From Streptomyces seoulensis (GTDB lineage Bacteria; Actinomycetota; Actinomycetes; Streptomycetales; Streptomycetaceae), in NCBI GenBank assembly GCA_013364255.1, contig CP054936.1:5598353-5662352 (forward strand): a stretch of 64,000 nucleotides of DNA. The letters run 5' to 3'. Below are positions 48,533 through 59,377 of this stretch, one piece after another. Made by a program: the position numbers and the translations under genes. The notes under the pieces were generated by a model. The model ran no database searches and was not told the DNA's origin. It saw only the letters and a list, made by a program, of their open reading frames with translations. The stretch's first letter is position 1; every line of letters starts with the position of its first letter.

Positions 48533-51033
48533 CCGTGACCACCAACGCCCCCTCCTCGGGCGGCGCGGCGGCCCCCCCGCCGGAAGACCTCGTCACGCTG
48601 ACGATCGACGGAGCGGAGATCAGCGTGCCCAAGGGCACCCTGGTCATCCGGGCCGCCGAACAGCTCGGCATCGAGATCCCCCGGTTCTGCGACCACCCGC
48701 TGCTCGACCCGGCCGGCGCCTGCCGCCAGTGCATCGTCGAGGTCGAGGGCCAGCGCAAGCCGATGGCGTCGTGCACCATCACCTGCACCGACGGGATGGT
48801 GGTCAAGACCCACCTCACCTCGCCGGCCGCCGAGAAGGCCCAGCACGGCGTGATGGAGCTGCTGCTCATCAACCACCCGCTGGACTGCCCGGTCTGCGAC
48901 AAGGGCGGCGAGTGCCCGCTCCAGAACCAGGCCATGTCGCACGGCAACGCCGAGTCCCGCTTCGAGGGCAGGAAGCGGACGTACGAGAAGCCGGTGCCGA
49001 TCTCCACGCAGGTGCTGCTGGACCGCGAGCGGTGCGTGCTGTGCGCGCGCTGCACCCGCTTCTCCAACCAGGTCGCCGGCGACCCGATGATCGAACTGAT
49101 CGAACGGGGCGCGCTCCAGCAGGTCGGCACCGGCGAGGGCGACCCCTTCGAGTCGTACTTCTCCGGCAACACCATCCAGATCTGCCCGGTCGGCGCGCTC
49201 ACCTCGGCCGCCTACCGGTTCCGCTCCCGCCCCTTCGACCTGGTCTCCTCGCCGACCGTGTGCGAGCACTGCTCCGGCGGCTGCGCGACCCGCACCGACC
49301 ACCGGCGCGGCAAGGTCATGCGGCGGCTCGCCGCCAACGACCCCGAGGTCAACGAGGAGTGGATCTGCGACAAGGGACGCTTCGCGTTCCGCTACGCGCA
49401 GACCAAGGACCGGCTGACCACCCCGCTGGTGCGCAGCCCCGAGGGCGAACTCGTGCCGGCGTCCTGGCCGGAGGCCCTGGAGATCGCCGCCCAGGGGCTG
49501 CTCGCCTCGCGCGGCCGCACCGGCGTCCTCACCGGCGGCCGGCTCACCGTCGAGGACGCCTACGCGTACAGCAAGTTCGCGCGGGTGGCGCTCGACACCA
49601 ACGACATCGACTTCCGGGCGCGCGTGCACAGCGGCGAGGAGGCCGACTTCCTGGCCGCCCGCGTCGCCGGGCGCGGCAAGGACGTCGACGGCACGGGCGT
49701 CACCTACACGGCGCTGGAGCAGGCGCCCGCCGTGCTGCTGGTCGGATTCGAGTCCGAGGAGGAGGCGCCCGGCGTCTTCCTGAGGCTGCGCAAGGCGTGG
49801 CGCAAGCACGGACAGCGGGTGTTCGCGCTGGCCACGCACGCCACCCGGGGCCTGGAGAAGGCCGGCGGCACGCTGCTGCCGGCCGCGCCCGGCACCGAGA
49901 CCGAATGGCTGGACGCGCTGGCCGACGACGCCGGCCTGGAGGACGCCGGCAGCCAGGCCGCGCGGGCGCTGCGCACCGAGGGCGCCGTCCTCGTCGTCGG
50001 AGAACGGCTCGCGTCCGTGGCGGGCGGCCTGACCGCCGCCGTGCGGACCGCGGCCGCCACCGGCGCGCACCTGGTGTGGATCCCGCGCCGGGCGGGCGAG
50101 CGGGGCGCGATCGAGGCGGGCGCGCTGCCGTCGCTGCTGCCGGGCGGCCGCCCGGCCACCGACCCGCGCGCGCGGGAGGAGGTCGCCGCCGTCTGGGGCG
50201 TGGCCGACCTCCCGCACCGCTACGGCCGCGACACCGGCCAGATCGTCCAGGCCGCCGCCGACGGCGAGCTCCAGGCGCTGCTGGTGGCCGGCGTGGAGGT
50301 CGCCGACCTGCCCGACCCGGCCCGCGCGCGGGCCGCGCTGGCCGAGGTGGGCTTCTTGGTCTCCCTGGAGCTGCGGCCCAGCGAGGTCAGCGAGCACGCC
50401 GACGTGGTCCTGCCGGTGGCCGCCGTCGCCGAGAAGGCCGGCAGCTTCCTCAACTGGGAGGGCAGGGTGCGCTTCTTCGAGGCCGCCCTCAAGCCCGACC
50501 AGATGACCCGCAGGCTGGCCCCCGGCGACCTCAGGGTGCTCCAGATGCTGGCCGACACCATGGACGTGCACCTGGGGCTGCCGGACCTCAGGACCGCGCA
50601 CGCCGAACTGGACCGGCTGGGCGCCTGGCGCGGGCCGCGCGCCGACGACCCGGCCGAGAGCGCGGGCGCGCTGCCCCGCCCGGCCGCCGGGGAGGCCGTA
50701 CTCGCCGGGCACCGGCTGCTGCTGGACCACGGCCTCCTCCAGGAGGGCGACGAGGCGCTGGCCGGCACCCGGCACGCCGCACGCGCGCGCGTCTCGGCCG
50801 CCACCGCCGCCGAGGCGGGCGTCGCCGACGGCGAGCCGCTCGCCGTGACCGGCCCCGCCGGGGCGGTCGAACTCCCGCTGGAGATCACCGACATGCCCGA
50901 CCGGGTGGTGTGGCTCCCGCTCAACTCCGCCGGCTCCGGCGTCGCCTCCGACACCGGGGCGCGGCCCGGCTCCCTCGTCCGCATCGGCCCGGCGCCGCGC
51001 GCGGCCGGGGTCCACAAGGAGGTGGAGGCATGA
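48529..51033 (+). CDS. nuoG: NADH-quinone oxidoreductase subunit G
   Basis: 834 residues. The N-terminal ferredoxin part has the [2Fe-2S] set (CDHPLLDPAGACRQC), the His/Cys cluster (CPVCDKGGECPLQ) and the two [4Fe-4S] runs (CVLCARCTRF, CPVGAL). CEHCSGGCATRTD begins the molybdopterin-oxidoreductase-like domain, which has no cofactor role in complex I. The C-terminus has the MoCo dinucleotide-binding-like fold. Overlaps nuoF and nuoH by ATGA. Confidence 0.96.
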
Positions 51034-52403
51034 GGTCGTCCCTCGCCGCGGAGAACCTCTCGATGTTCGGCACCGATCCCTGGTGGCTGGTCGTCGTCAA
51101 GGCGGTGTTCTGCTTCGCCTTCCTGATGGTGACGGTGCTGTTCTCCATCGTCTGGGAGCGCAAGGTCGTCGCCTGGATGCAGCTGCGCGTCGGCCCCAAC
51201 CGGCACGGCCCCTGGGGCATGCTCCAGTCGCTCGCCGACGGCATCAAGCTGATGCTGAAGGAGGACCTGGTCGTCAAGCGCGCGGACAAGGTCGTCTACG
51301 TCCTCGCGCCGATCGTCGCGGCCATCCCGGCCTTCATGGCGATCGCGGTCATCCCCTTCGGGCCCGCGGACAACGAGGTCTCCGTCTTCGGGCACCGCAC
51401 GGCGATGCAGCTGACCGACCTGCCGATCGCGATGCTCTACATCCTCGCGGTCGCCTCGGTCGGCATCTACGGCATCGTCCTGGCCGGCTGGAGCTCCGGC
51501 TCCACCTACCCGCTCCTGGGCGGCCTGCGCTCCTGCGCGCAGATGATCTCCTACGAGATCGCGATGGGCGCCGCGTTCGCCTCGGTGTTCCTGTACTCGG
51601 GCTCCATGTCGACGTCCACGATCGTCGAACAGCAGCACGACCGCTGGTACATCCTGCTGCTGCCGGTCTCCTTCGTGCTCTACATCGTCACCATGGTCGG
51701 CGAGACCAACCGCGCCCCCTTCGACATGCCGGAGTCCGAGGGCGACCTGGTCGGCGGCTTCAACACCGAGTACTCCTCGATCAAGTTCGCGATGTTCATG
51801 CTCGCCGAGTACGTCAACATGGTGACCGTCTCGGCCGTGTCCACCACGCTCTTCCTGGGCGGCTGGCGGGCGCCCTGGCCGATCAGCACCTTCTGGGAGG
51901 GCGCCAACCACGGCTGGTGGCCGCTGCTCTGGTTCGTGATCAAGGTGCAGCTGCTGCTGTTCTTCTTCATCTGGCTGCGCGGCACGCTCCCGCGGGTGCG
52001 CTACGACCAGCTGATGAAGCTCGGCTGGAAGGTGCTCATCCCGGTCTCCGTGGTCTGGCTGATGCTCGTCGCCACGGTGCGGACCCTGCGCAACCAGCAC
52101 TACGACTTCGCCGACATCGCCCTCTACGTCGGCGGCGGCGTCCTGGCCCTGCTGGTGCTGTCCTTCGTCGCCGACATGTTCCGCGAGAAGGCGAAGACCG
52201 ACGAGCGGGACGTGTCCGAGCCCGCCGGGGCCGCCGGATTCGACCCGATGGCCGGCGGATTCCCCGTGCCGCCGCTGCCCGGACAGGAGCTGCCGCCGGT
52301 GCCCCGGCGCCGCTCGCACCGGGAGCGGGAGCTGATTGTCAGTGGTGGGCCGGACACTGTCAGTGACGGAACTCTGGAGGGAAAGGAGGCGTCCGATGGC
52401 TGA
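51030..52403 (+). CDS. nuoH: NADH-quinone oxidoreductase subunit H
   Basis: 457 residues with eight membrane helices. QLRVGPNRHGPWGMLQSLADGIKL, the quinone-tunnel loop ETNRAPFDMPESEGDLVGGFNTEY and the final helices are conserved. A Pro/Arg-rich cytosolic tail (about the last 65 residues) is longer than in E. coli NuoH and overlaps the nuoI start by eight bases. Confidence 0.96.
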   Translation: MRSSLAAENLSMFGTDPWWLVVVKAVFCFAFLMVTVLFSIVWERKVVAWMQLRVGPNRHGPWGMLQSLADGIKLMLKEDLVVKRADKVVYVLAPIVAAIPAFMAIAVIPFGPADNEVSVFGHRTAMQLTDLPIAMLYILAVASVGIYGIVLAGWSSGSTYPLLGGLRSCAQMISYEIAMGAAFASVFLYSGSMSTSTIVEQQHDRWYILLLPVSFVLYIVTMVGETNRAPFDMPESEGDLVGGFNTEYSSIKFAMFMLAEYVNMVTVSAVSTTLFLGGWRAPWPISTFWEGANHGWWPLLWFVIKVQLLLFFFIWLRGTLPRVRYDQLMKLGWKVLIPVSVVWLMLVATVRTLRNQHYDFADIALYVGGGVLALLVLSFVADMFREKAKTDERDVSEPAGAAGFDPMAGGFPVPPLPGQELPPVPRRRSHRERELIVSGGPDTVSDGTLEGKEASDG

Positions 52404-52998
52404 GGAACCCCAGGAGACCAAGCCCGGTTTCCAGAACCCGGTGGCCGGCTTCGGCGTGACCTTCAAGGCCATGTTCAAGAAGCGGCTGACCGAGCAGTAC
52501 CCGGAGCAGAAGAAGACCACCGCTCCGCGGTTCCACGGACGGCACCAGCTCAACCGCCATCCGGACGGCCTGGAGAAGTGCGTCGGCTGCGAGCTGTGCG
52601 CCTGGGCCTGCCCCGCCGACGCCATCTACGTCGAGGGCGCCGACAACACCGACGAGGAGCGCTACTCGCCGGGCGAGCGCTACGGCCGCGTCTACCAGAT
52701 CAACTACGCCCGCTGCATCCTGTGCGGCCTGTGCATCGAGGCGTGTCCCACGCGCGCGCTGACGATGACCAACGACTTCGAGCTGGCCGACTCCAGCCGC
52801 GCCAACCTCATCTACACCAAGGAGCAGCTGCTCGCCGGCCTGGAGGAGGGCATGGTCGACTCGCCGCACGCCCTCTACCCCGGCACCGACGAACAGGACT
52901 ACTACCGGGGCCTGGTGACCGAGGCCGCGCCGGGCACCGAGCGGCAGACCGCCGTCTCCAGGGGCGAGACGCCCGCGGACGAGGGGGTGGACGCATGA
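52396..52998 (+). CDS. nuoI: NADH-quinone oxidoreductase subunit I
   Basis: 200 residues. Two ferredoxin motifs, CVGCELCAWACP and CILCGLCIEACP, bind the N6a/N6b clusters that carry electrons to N2. GGAAAGGAGG precedes the ATG. A C-terminal charged tail (about 45 residues) follows the second cluster. Confidence 0.97.
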   Translation: MAEEPQETKPGFQNPVAGFGVTFKAMFKKRLTEQYPEQKKTTAPRFHGRHQLNRHPDGLEKCVGCELCAWACPADAIYVEGADNTDEERYSPGERYGRVYQINYARCILCGLCIEACPTRALTMTNDFELADSSRANLIYTKEQLLAGLEEGMVDSPHALYPGTDEQDYYRGLVTEAAPGTERQTAVSRGETPADEGVDA

Positions 52999-53837
52999 GC
53001 GCGCAGCTCGCCGCCTACGCCACCTCCACCGGGGAGGCGTTCCAGTTCTGGGTGCTGGGCACCGTGGCGGTGCTCGGCGCCCTGGGCACCGTCCTGATGC
53101 GCAAGGCCGTGCACAGCGCCCTGTGCCTGGCCGGCACCATGATCGTCCTCGCGGTGTTCTACCTGGCCAACGGCGCCTACTTCCTCGGCATCGTGCAGAT
53201 CGTCGTCTACACCGGCGCGATCATGATGCTGTTCCTGTTCGTGGTGATGCTCGTCGGCGTGACCGCGGCGGACTCCCTGAAGGAGACCATCAAGGGACAG
53301 CGCTGGCTGGCCCTGCTGTGCGGTCTCGGCTTCGGCGTCCTGCTCTTCGCGGGCATCGCCAACGCCTCCCTGAAGGACTTCGCCGGCGCCGGCAAGGCCA
53401 ACGCGAACGGCAACGTGGAGGGCCTGGCGACCCTCATCTTCACCCGCTACGTCTACGCGTTCGAACTCACCGGCGCCCTGCTGATCACGGCCACCATCGG
53501 CGCGATGGTGCTCACCCACCGCGAGCGCACCGAGCGTGCCAAGACCCAGCGCGAGCTGGCCGAGCAGCGGGTGCGCGAGGGCAAGCACCTGCCGCCGCTG
53601 CCCGCCCCCGGCGTCTACGCCCGGCACAACGCCGTGGACGTCGCCGGCCTGCTGCCCGACGGCACGCCCTCGGAGCTGACCGTCAGCAGGACGCTGCGCG
53701 AGCGCGGCCAGATCCGGGACGTCTCGGCCGAGGCGCTGAGCGACCTGAAGGCCATCGAGCAGCGCGCCGAAGAGCGCCTGGAGCGCACCGGGAACGAACC
53801 GGCCCGCTTCAAGAGGACCGAGGAGGCGTCGAAGTGA
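52995..53837 (+). CDS. nuoJ: NADH-quinone oxidoreductase subunit J, with C-terminal extension
   Basis: 280 residues. Five membrane helices are contained in the first 175 residues (VLGTVAVLGALGTVLMRKAVHSALC, YTGAIMMLFLFVVMLVGV). The remaining about 105 residues are charged and cytosolic (HRERTERAKTQRELAEQRVREGK onward), absent from E. coli NuoJ. Part of the proton channel between H and K. Confidence 0.95.
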   Translation: MSAQLAAYATSTGEAFQFWVLGTVAVLGALGTVLMRKAVHSALCLAGTMIVLAVFYLANGAYFLGIVQIVVYTGAIMMLFLFVVMLVGVTAADSLKETIKGQRWLALLCGLGFGVLLFAGIANASLKDFAGAGKANANGNVEGLATLIFTRYVYAFELTGALLITATIGAMVLTHRERTERAKTQRELAEQRVREGKHLPPLPAPGVYARHNAVDVAGLLPDGTPSELTVSRTLRERGQIRDVSAEALSDLKAIEQRAEERLERTGNEPARFKRTEEASK

Positions 53838-54133
53838 ACCCCGTCAACTACCTCTACCTCGCCGCCCTGCTGTTCACGATCGGCGCCACCGGCGTGCTGA
53901 TCCGGCGCAACGCCATCGTGGTGTTCATGTGCGTCGAGCTGATGCTGAACGCCTGCAACCTCGCGTTCGTCGTCTTCTCCCGCATGCACGGCAACCTCGA
54001 CGGGCAGATCATCGCCTTCTTCACGATGGTCGTCGCCGCAGCGGAGGTCGTGGTCGGACTCGCGATCATCGTGTCGCTGTTCCGTTCCCGCCACTCGGCC
54101 TCGGTCGACGACGCCAGCCTGATGAAGCTGTAA
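53834..54133 (+). CDS. nuoK: NADH-quinone oxidoreductase subunit K
   Basis: 99 residues, three helices. The conserved Glu lies in FMCVELMLNACNLAFV, and a second in AAAEVVVGLAII; both are on the central proton path. GTG start overlapping the nuoJ stop. Confidence 0.97.
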   Translation: MNPVNYLYLAALLFTIGATGVLIRRNAIVVFMCVELMLNACNLAFVVFSRMHGNLDGQIIAFFTMVVAAAEVVVGLAIIVSLFRSRHSASVDDASLMKL

Positions 54134-54148
54134 GGGGTCGGATCCATC

Positions 54149-56095
54149 GTGGAGAACCTGATTGCGCTGCTGATCGCGGCGCCCCTGCTCGGAGCGGCCG
54201 TCCTCCTGGTCGGCGGCCGGCGCCTGGACGCCGTCGGCCACTGGCTCGGCACCCTGCTCGCGGCCGCCTCCTTCGGGATCGGCCTGGTCCTCTTCGCCGA
54301 CCTGCTCGGCAAGGGCGCCGAACACCGCACGCTCGTCCAGCACCTGTTCAGCTGGATCCCGGTGGCCGGCTTCCAGGCCGACGTCACCTTCCGGCTCGAC
54401 CAGCTCTCGATGACGTTCGTGCTGCTGATCACCGGCGTCGGCTCGCTGATCCACCTGTACTCCATCGGGTACATGGCGCACGACGAGCGGCGCCGCCGCT
54501 TCTTCGGCTACCTCAACCTGTTCCTCGCGGCGATGCTGCTGCTGGTCCTAGCCGACAACTACCTGCTGCTGTACGTCGGCTGGGAGGGCGTCGGTCTCGC
54601 CTCCTACCTGCTGATCGGCTTCTGGCAGCACAAGCCCAGCGCCGCCACCGCCGCGAAGAAGGCCTTCCTGGTCAACCGCGTCGGCGACATGGGCCTGTCG
54701 ATCGCGATCATGCTGATGTTCACGACGTTCGGCACCTTCGCCTTCGGCCCGGTCCTCGCCCACACCGGCGACACCGGCGAGGGCAAGCTCACCGCCATCG
54801 CCCTGATGCTGCTGCTCGCCGCCTGCGGCAAGTCCGCCCAGGTGCCGCTCCAGTCCTGGCTCGGCGACGCGATGGAGGGCCCGACCCCGGTCTCCGCCCT
54901 CATCCACGCCGCCACCATGGTCACCGCGGGCGTCTACCTCATCGTCCGCTCCGCGGCGATCTTCAACGCGGCGCCCGACGCGCAGCTCGTCGTCACCGTG
55001 GTCGGCGCGGTCACCCTCCTGTTCGGCGCCGTCGTCGGTTGCGCCAAGGACGACATCAAGAAGGCGCTGGCCGGCTCGACCATGTCGCAGATCGGCTACA
55101 TGGTGCTGGCCGCCGGACTCGGCCCGATCGGCTACGTCTTCGCGATCATGCACCTGGTGACGCACGGCTTCTTCAAGGCCGGGCTGTTCCTCGGCGCGGG
55201 CTCGGTCATGCACGGCATGAACGACGAGGTCGACATGCGCAAGTACGGCGGCCTGCGCAAGTACATGCCGGTCACCTTCATCACCTTCGGCCTCGGCTAC
55301 CTCGCCATCATCGGCTTCCCGGGCCTGTCCGGCTTCTTCTCCAAGGACAAGATCATCGAGGCGGCCTTCGCCAAGGGCGGCACCCAGGGCTGGATCCTCG
55401 GCGGCACGGCCCTGCTGGGCGCGGCCATCACGGCGTTCTACATGACGCGCGTGATGCTGATGACGTTCTTCGGCGAGGAGCGCTGGCGCGACCGGCCCAC
55501 CGCCTCCCCGGCCGAGCCCGACGTGGAGCCGGCCGCCGAGGAGCGCGGCGCGCACAGTGAGCCGCACCCGCACGAGTCGCCCAAGGTCATGACCGTCCCG
55601 ATGATCGTGCTGGCCGTCGGATCGGTCTTCGGCGGCGCGTTCTTCAGCATCGGCGACCGCTTCCTGCACTGGCTGGAGCCGGTCACCGGGCACAGCGAGG
55701 GCGACTCGCCGCTGAGCGCCGCGACGGTCACCGGCGCCACCATGGTCTGCCTGGTGATCGGCGTCGCCCTCGCCTGGTTCCAGTACGGCCGCAAGCCGGT
55801 TCCGGCCGTCGCCCCGCGCGGCTCGCTGCTCACCCGGGCCGCCCGGCGCGACCTGCTCCAGGACGACTTCAACCACGTCGTCCTGGTCCGCGGCGGCGAG
55901 CACCTGACGCGGTCGCTGGTCTACGTCGACCACACCCTGGTCGACGGCGTCGTCAACGGCACCGCGGCCTCCATGGGCGGCCTGTCCGGGCGGATGCGCC
56001 GGCTCCAGAACGGCTTCGCGCGCTCCTACGCGGTCTCGATGTTCGGCGGCGCGGCACTCCTGGTCGCCGCGACCCTGCTGATGAGGGCGGTCTGA
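54149..56095 (+). CDS. nuoL: NADH-quinone oxidoreductase subunit L (antiporter-like)
   Basis: 648 residues, about 16 helices. GWEGVGLASYLLIGFW, AMEGPTPVSALIHAATMVTAGVYL and VTHGFFKAGLFLGAGSVMHGM are the antiporter-family signatures with the key Lys and Glu. A cytosolic insert near DVEPAAEERGAHSEPHPHES is species-specific. GTG start. Confidence 0.97.
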   Translation: MENLIALLIAAPLLGAAVLLVGGRRLDAVGHWLGTLLAAASFGIGLVLFADLLGKGAEHRTLVQHLFSWIPVAGFQADVTFRLDQLSMTFVLLITGVGSLIHLYSIGYMAHDERRRRFFGYLNLFLAAMLLLVLADNYLLLYVGWEGVGLASYLLIGFWQHKPSAATAAKKAFLVNRVGDMGLSIAIMLMFTTFGTFAFGPVLAHTGDTGEGKLTAIALMLLLAACGKSAQVPLQSWLGDAMEGPTPVSALIHAATMVTAGVYLIVRSAAIFNAAPDAQLVVTVVGAVTLLFGAVVGCAKDDIKKALAGSTMSQIGYMVLAAGLGPIGYVFAIMHLVTHGFFKAGLFLGAGSVMHGMNDEVDMRKYGGLRKYMPVTFITFGLGYLAIIGFPGLSGFFSKDKIIEAAFAKGGTQGWILGGTALLGAAITAFYMTRVMLMTFFGEERWRDRPTASPAEPDVEPAAEERGAHSEPHPHESPKVMTVPMIVLAVGSVFGGAFFSIGDRFLHWLEPVTGHSEGDSPLSAATVTGATMVCLVIGVALAWFQYGRKPVPAVAPRGSLLTRAARRDLLQDDFNHVVLVRGGEHLTRSLVYVDHTLVDGVVNGTAASMGGLSGRMRRLQNGFARSYAVSMFGGAALLVAATLLMRAV

Positions 56096-56100
56096 TACCG

Positions 56101-57672
56101 ATGTCCTTTCCCCTGCTGACAGCGACGGCGGTGCTCCCGGCCCTCGGGGCCGTCGCCACGGCCGCCGTACCGGCCGCCCGGCGCACCGCCGCCAAGTGGC
56201 TCGCGCTGCTCGTCTCGCTGGCCACGCTCGCCCTGGCGGTCACCGTCCTGGTCCGCTTCGACCCGGACGGCGCCCGCTTCCAGCTCACCGAGTCGCACTC
56301 CTGGATCGCGGCCTTCGGGGTCCGCTACGAACTGGGCGTGGACGGCATCGGCGTGGCGCTCGTCGCGCTGACGGCGCTGCTGATGCCGTTCGTGATCCTG
56401 GCCGGCTGGAACGACGCCGACCCTCTGGAGACCGGCAGCCGCCGCTGGCGGCCGACCCAGGGCTTCTTCGCGCTGATCCTGGCCGTCGAGGCGATGGTGA
56501 TCATCTCCTTCGAGGCCACCGACGTCTTCCTCTTCTACATCTTCTTCGAAGCCATGCTGATCCCGATGTACTTCCTCATCGGCGGCTTCGGCGACCGCGC
56601 CCACGAGCACGGCGAGGAGACGGCGGCCACCCAGCGGTCCTACGCGGCGGTGAAGTTCCTGCTCTACAACCTGGCCGGCGGTCTGATCATGCTGGCCGCG
56701 GTGATCGGGCTGTACGTGGTCGCCGGGAACTTCTCGCTCGCCGAGATCGCCCAGGCCCGCGCGAGCGGCTCGCTGCACATGGCGACCAACACCGAACGCT
56801 GGCTGTTCCTCGGCTTCTTCTTCGCCTTCGCGGTCAAGGCCCCGCTGTGGCCGCTGCACACCTGGCTGCCCAACGCGATGGGCGAGTCCACCGCCCCGGT
56901 CGCCGTCCTGATCACGGCGGTCGTGGACAAGGTGGGCACCTTCGCGATGCTCCGCTTCTGCCTCCAGCTCTTCCCCGAGGCCAGCAAGTGGGCCACGCCC
57001 GTGATCCTGGTGCTCGCCCTGATCAGCATCATCTACGGGGCGCTGCTGGCGGTCGGCCAGCGGGACATCAAGCGCCTGATCGCCTACGCGTCGATCTCGC
57101 ACTTCGGCTTCATCATCATGGGCATCTTCGCGATGACCAGCCAGGGCCAGTCCGGCGCGACGCTCTACATGGTCAACCACGGCATCTCGACGGCCGCGCT
57201 CCTGCTGGTCGCCGGCTTCCTGATCTCGCGGCGCGGCTCCCGGCTCATCGCCGACTACGGCGGCGTCCAGAAGGTCGCGCCGGTGCTGGCCGGCACGTTC
57301 CTGATCGGCGGTCTGGCGACGCTGTCGCTGCCGGGCCTCGCGCCGTTCGTCAGTGAGTTCCTGGTCCTGGTCGGCACGTTCACCCGGCACCCGGCCATCG
57401 GCGTCATCGCCACCTTCGGCATCGTGCTGGCCGCGCTGTACACCCTCGTGCTCTACCAGCGCACGATGACCGGACCGGTCAAGCCGGAGGTCTCGGCGAT
57501 GCCGGACCTCAAGGTGCGGGAGCTGGTGGTGGTGGCGCCGCTGATCGTGCTGCTGATCTTCCTGGGCGTCTATCCCAAGCCCGTGACGGACATCGTCAAC
57601 CCGGCGGTCAAGCAGACCATGTCGGACGTACACCAGACCGATCCCAAGCCCGAGGTGGAGGCGGCCAAGTGA
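56101..57672 (+). CDS. nuoM: NADH-quinone oxidoreductase subunit M (antiporter-like)
   Basis: 523 residues, 14 helices. FEAMLIPMYFLIGGFG, FAVKAPLWPLHTWLPNAMGESTAP and LIAYASISHFGFI are conserved antiporter segments. It starts five bases after nuoL, and its stop overlaps nuoN (GTGA). Confidence 0.97.
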   Translation: MSFPLLTATAVLPALGAVATAAVPAARRTAAKWLALLVSLATLALAVTVLVRFDPDGARFQLTESHSWIAAFGVRYELGVDGIGVALVALTALLMPFVILAGWNDADPLETGSRRWRPTQGFFALILAVEAMVIISFEATDVFLFYIFFEAMLIPMYFLIGGFGDRAHEHGEETAATQRSYAAVKFLLYNLAGGLIMLAAVIGLYVVAGNFSLAEIAQARASGSLHMATNTERWLFLGFFFAFAVKAPLWPLHTWLPNAMGESTAPVAVLITAVVDKVGTFAMLRFCLQLFPEASKWATPVILVLALISIIYGALLAVGQRDIKRLIAYASISHFGFIIMGIFAMTSQGQSGATLYMVNHGISTAALLLVAGFLISRRGSRLIADYGGVQKVAPVLAGTFLIGGLATLSLPGLAPFVSEFLVLVGTFTRHPAIGVIATFGIVLAALYTLVLYQRTMTGPVKPEVSAMPDLKVRELVVVAPLIVLLIFLGVYPKPVTDIVNPAVKQTMSDVHQTDPKPEVEAAK

Positions 57673-59318
57673 GCGCAGCAGCCGTCCACAGCCTGTGGAC
57701 AACCGCGGCCGACCCGATCTCGAAGATCGAGGCGCCGAAGATCGAGTACGGGCAGCTCTCGCCCACCCTGATCGTCGTCGGCGCGGCGATCGTCGGGGTG
57801 CTCATCGAGGCGTTCGTCCCGCGCAAGTCCCGTTACTACGCACAGGTGTTCGTCTCCGCCGTCGCGCTCTGCGCCGGCTTCGCCGCGGTGGTCGCGCTGG
57901 CCGCCGACGGATACGGCACCACCAAGGCGCACATCGCGGCGATGGGCGCCATCGCCGTCGACGGTCCGTCGCTGTTCCTCCAGGGCACCATTCTGCTCGC
58001 CGGACTGGTCGGCCTGTTCACCTTCGCCGAACGGCGCCTGGACCCCGAGGCGCACGGCAACCGCGTCGACTCCTTCGCCGCGCAGGCATCCTCGGTGCCC
58101 GGCAGCGACGCCGAGAAGGCCGCGGTGCGGGCCGGGTTCACCACCACCGAGGTCTTCCCGCTGCTCCTGTTCGCCGTCGCCGGCATGCTGGTCTTCCCCT
58201 CGGCGAACGACCTGCTGACCCTGTTCGTGGCCCTGGAGATCTTCTCCCTGCCGCTCTACCTGCTGTGCGCGCTGGCCCGCCGCAAGCGGCTCATGTCGCA
58301 GGAGGCCGCGGTCAAGTACTTCCTGCTCGGCGCGTTCGCCTCCGCCTTCACCCTGTTCGGCATCGCCCTGCTGTACGGCTACGCGGGCTCGGTGTCCTAC
58401 GCCGCGATCGGCCGCGTCGTCGAGGGCAACGTCACCAACGTCGACCCGGCGCTCGCCGACACCATGGGCAACGACGCGCTGCTGCTGATCGGCGCCGCGA
58501 TGGTGGTCATGGGCCTGCTGTTCAAGGTGGGCGCGGTGCCGTTCCACATGTGGACGCCGGACGTCTACCAGGGCGCGCCGACTCCGGTGACCGGGTTCAT
58601 GGCGGCGGCGACCAAGGTGGCGGCCTTCGGCGCGCTGCTGCGGCTGCTGTACGTCGTGCTGCCGGGGCTGCGCTGGGACTGGCGGCCGGTGATGTGGGGC
58701 GTGGCGATCGTCACCATGCTGGTCGGCGCGATCGTCGCGATCACCCAGACCGACATCAAGCGGCTGCTGGCGTACTCGTCCGTCGCGCACGCCGGGTTCA
58801 TCCTCGCGGGCGTCATCGCGACCTCGAAGGACGGCGTCTCCTCCGTCCTCTTCTACCTGGCCGCCTACTCCTTCGTGACGATCGGCGCGTTCGCCGTGGT
58901 CACGCTGGTGCGCGACGCGGGCGGCGAGGCGACGCACCTGTCGAAGTGGGCCGGTCTCGGCCGGCGCTCGCCGCTGGTCGCGGCCGTCTTCGCGGTGTTC
59001 CTGCTGGCCTTCGCGGGCATCCCGCTGACCAGCGGCTTCGCCGGGAAGTTCGCCGTGTTCAAGGCGGCGGCGGAGGGCGGCGCCGCGCCGCTGGTGGTGA
59101 TCGGTGTGCTCTCCTCGGCGATCGCCGCCTTCTTCTACATCCGGGTGATCGTGCTGATGTTCTTCAGCGAGCCGCGCCCGGACGGCCCGACGGTGGCGGT
59201 GCCCTCGCCGCTGACCATGACCGCGATCGGCGTCGGCGTGGCGGTCACGGTGGTGCTCGGCGTGGCCCCGCAGTACTTCCTGGACCTGGCGAACCAGGCG
59301 GGAGTGTTCGTGCGCTGA
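57669..59318 (+). CDS. nuoN: NADH-quinone oxidoreductase subunit N (antiporter-like)
   Basis: 549 residues, about 14 helices. ALEIFSLPLYLLCAL, FKVGAVPFHMWTPDVYQGAPTPVTGFMA and LLAYSSVAHAGFIL are diagnostic. Last gene of the operon, followed by a strong hairpin. Its 5' end contains a palindrome with an exact DnaA-box match. Confidence 0.97.
   Translation: MSAAAVHSLWTTAADPISKIEAPKIEYGQLSPTLIVVGAAIVGVLIEAFVPRKSRYYAQVFVSAVALCAGFAAVVALAADGYGTTKAHIAAMGAIAVDGPSLFLQGTILLAGLVGLFTFAERRLDPEAHGNRVDSFAAQASSVPGSDAEKAAVRAGFTTTEVFPLLLFAVAGMLVFPSANDLLTLFVALEIFSLPLYLLCALARRKRLMSQEAAVKYFLLGAFASAFTLFGIALLYGYAGSVSYAAIGRVVEGNVTNVDPALADTMGNDALLLIGAAMVVMGLLFKVGAVPFHMWTPDVYQGAPTPVTGFMAAATKVAAFGALLRLLYVVLPGLRWDWRPVMWGVAIVTMLVGAIVAITQTDIKRLLAYSSVAHAGFILAGVIATSKDGVSSVLFYLAAYSFVTIGAFAVVTLVRDAGGEATHLSKWAGLGRRSPLVAAVFAVFLLAFAGIPLTSGFAGKFAVFKAAAEGGAAPLVVIGVLSSAIAAFFYIRVIVLMFFSEPRPDGPTVAVPSPLTMTAIGVGVAVTVVLGVAPQYFLDLANQAGVFVR
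57684..57702. other. DnaA-box-like palindrome inside the nuoN start
   Basis: GTCCACA, three bases, TGTGGACAA. The right half is the reverse complement of TTGTCCACA, the Streptomyces DnaA-box consensus; the left half matches seven of nine. It codes VHSLWTT in NuoN. Confidence 0.4.
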
Positions 59319-59338
59319 GTCCGTCCCTCGGCGCGCGC

Positions 59339-59377
59339 GACGGCCCGGTTCCTCCCCCGCGGGAGGGCCGGGCCGTC
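59339..59377 (+). terminator. Terminator of the nuo operon
   Basis: GACGGCCCGG (59339-59348) pairs with CCGGGCCGTC (59368-59377), with an inner CCTCCC/GGGAGG stem, 21 bases after the nuoN stop. Confidence 0.85.
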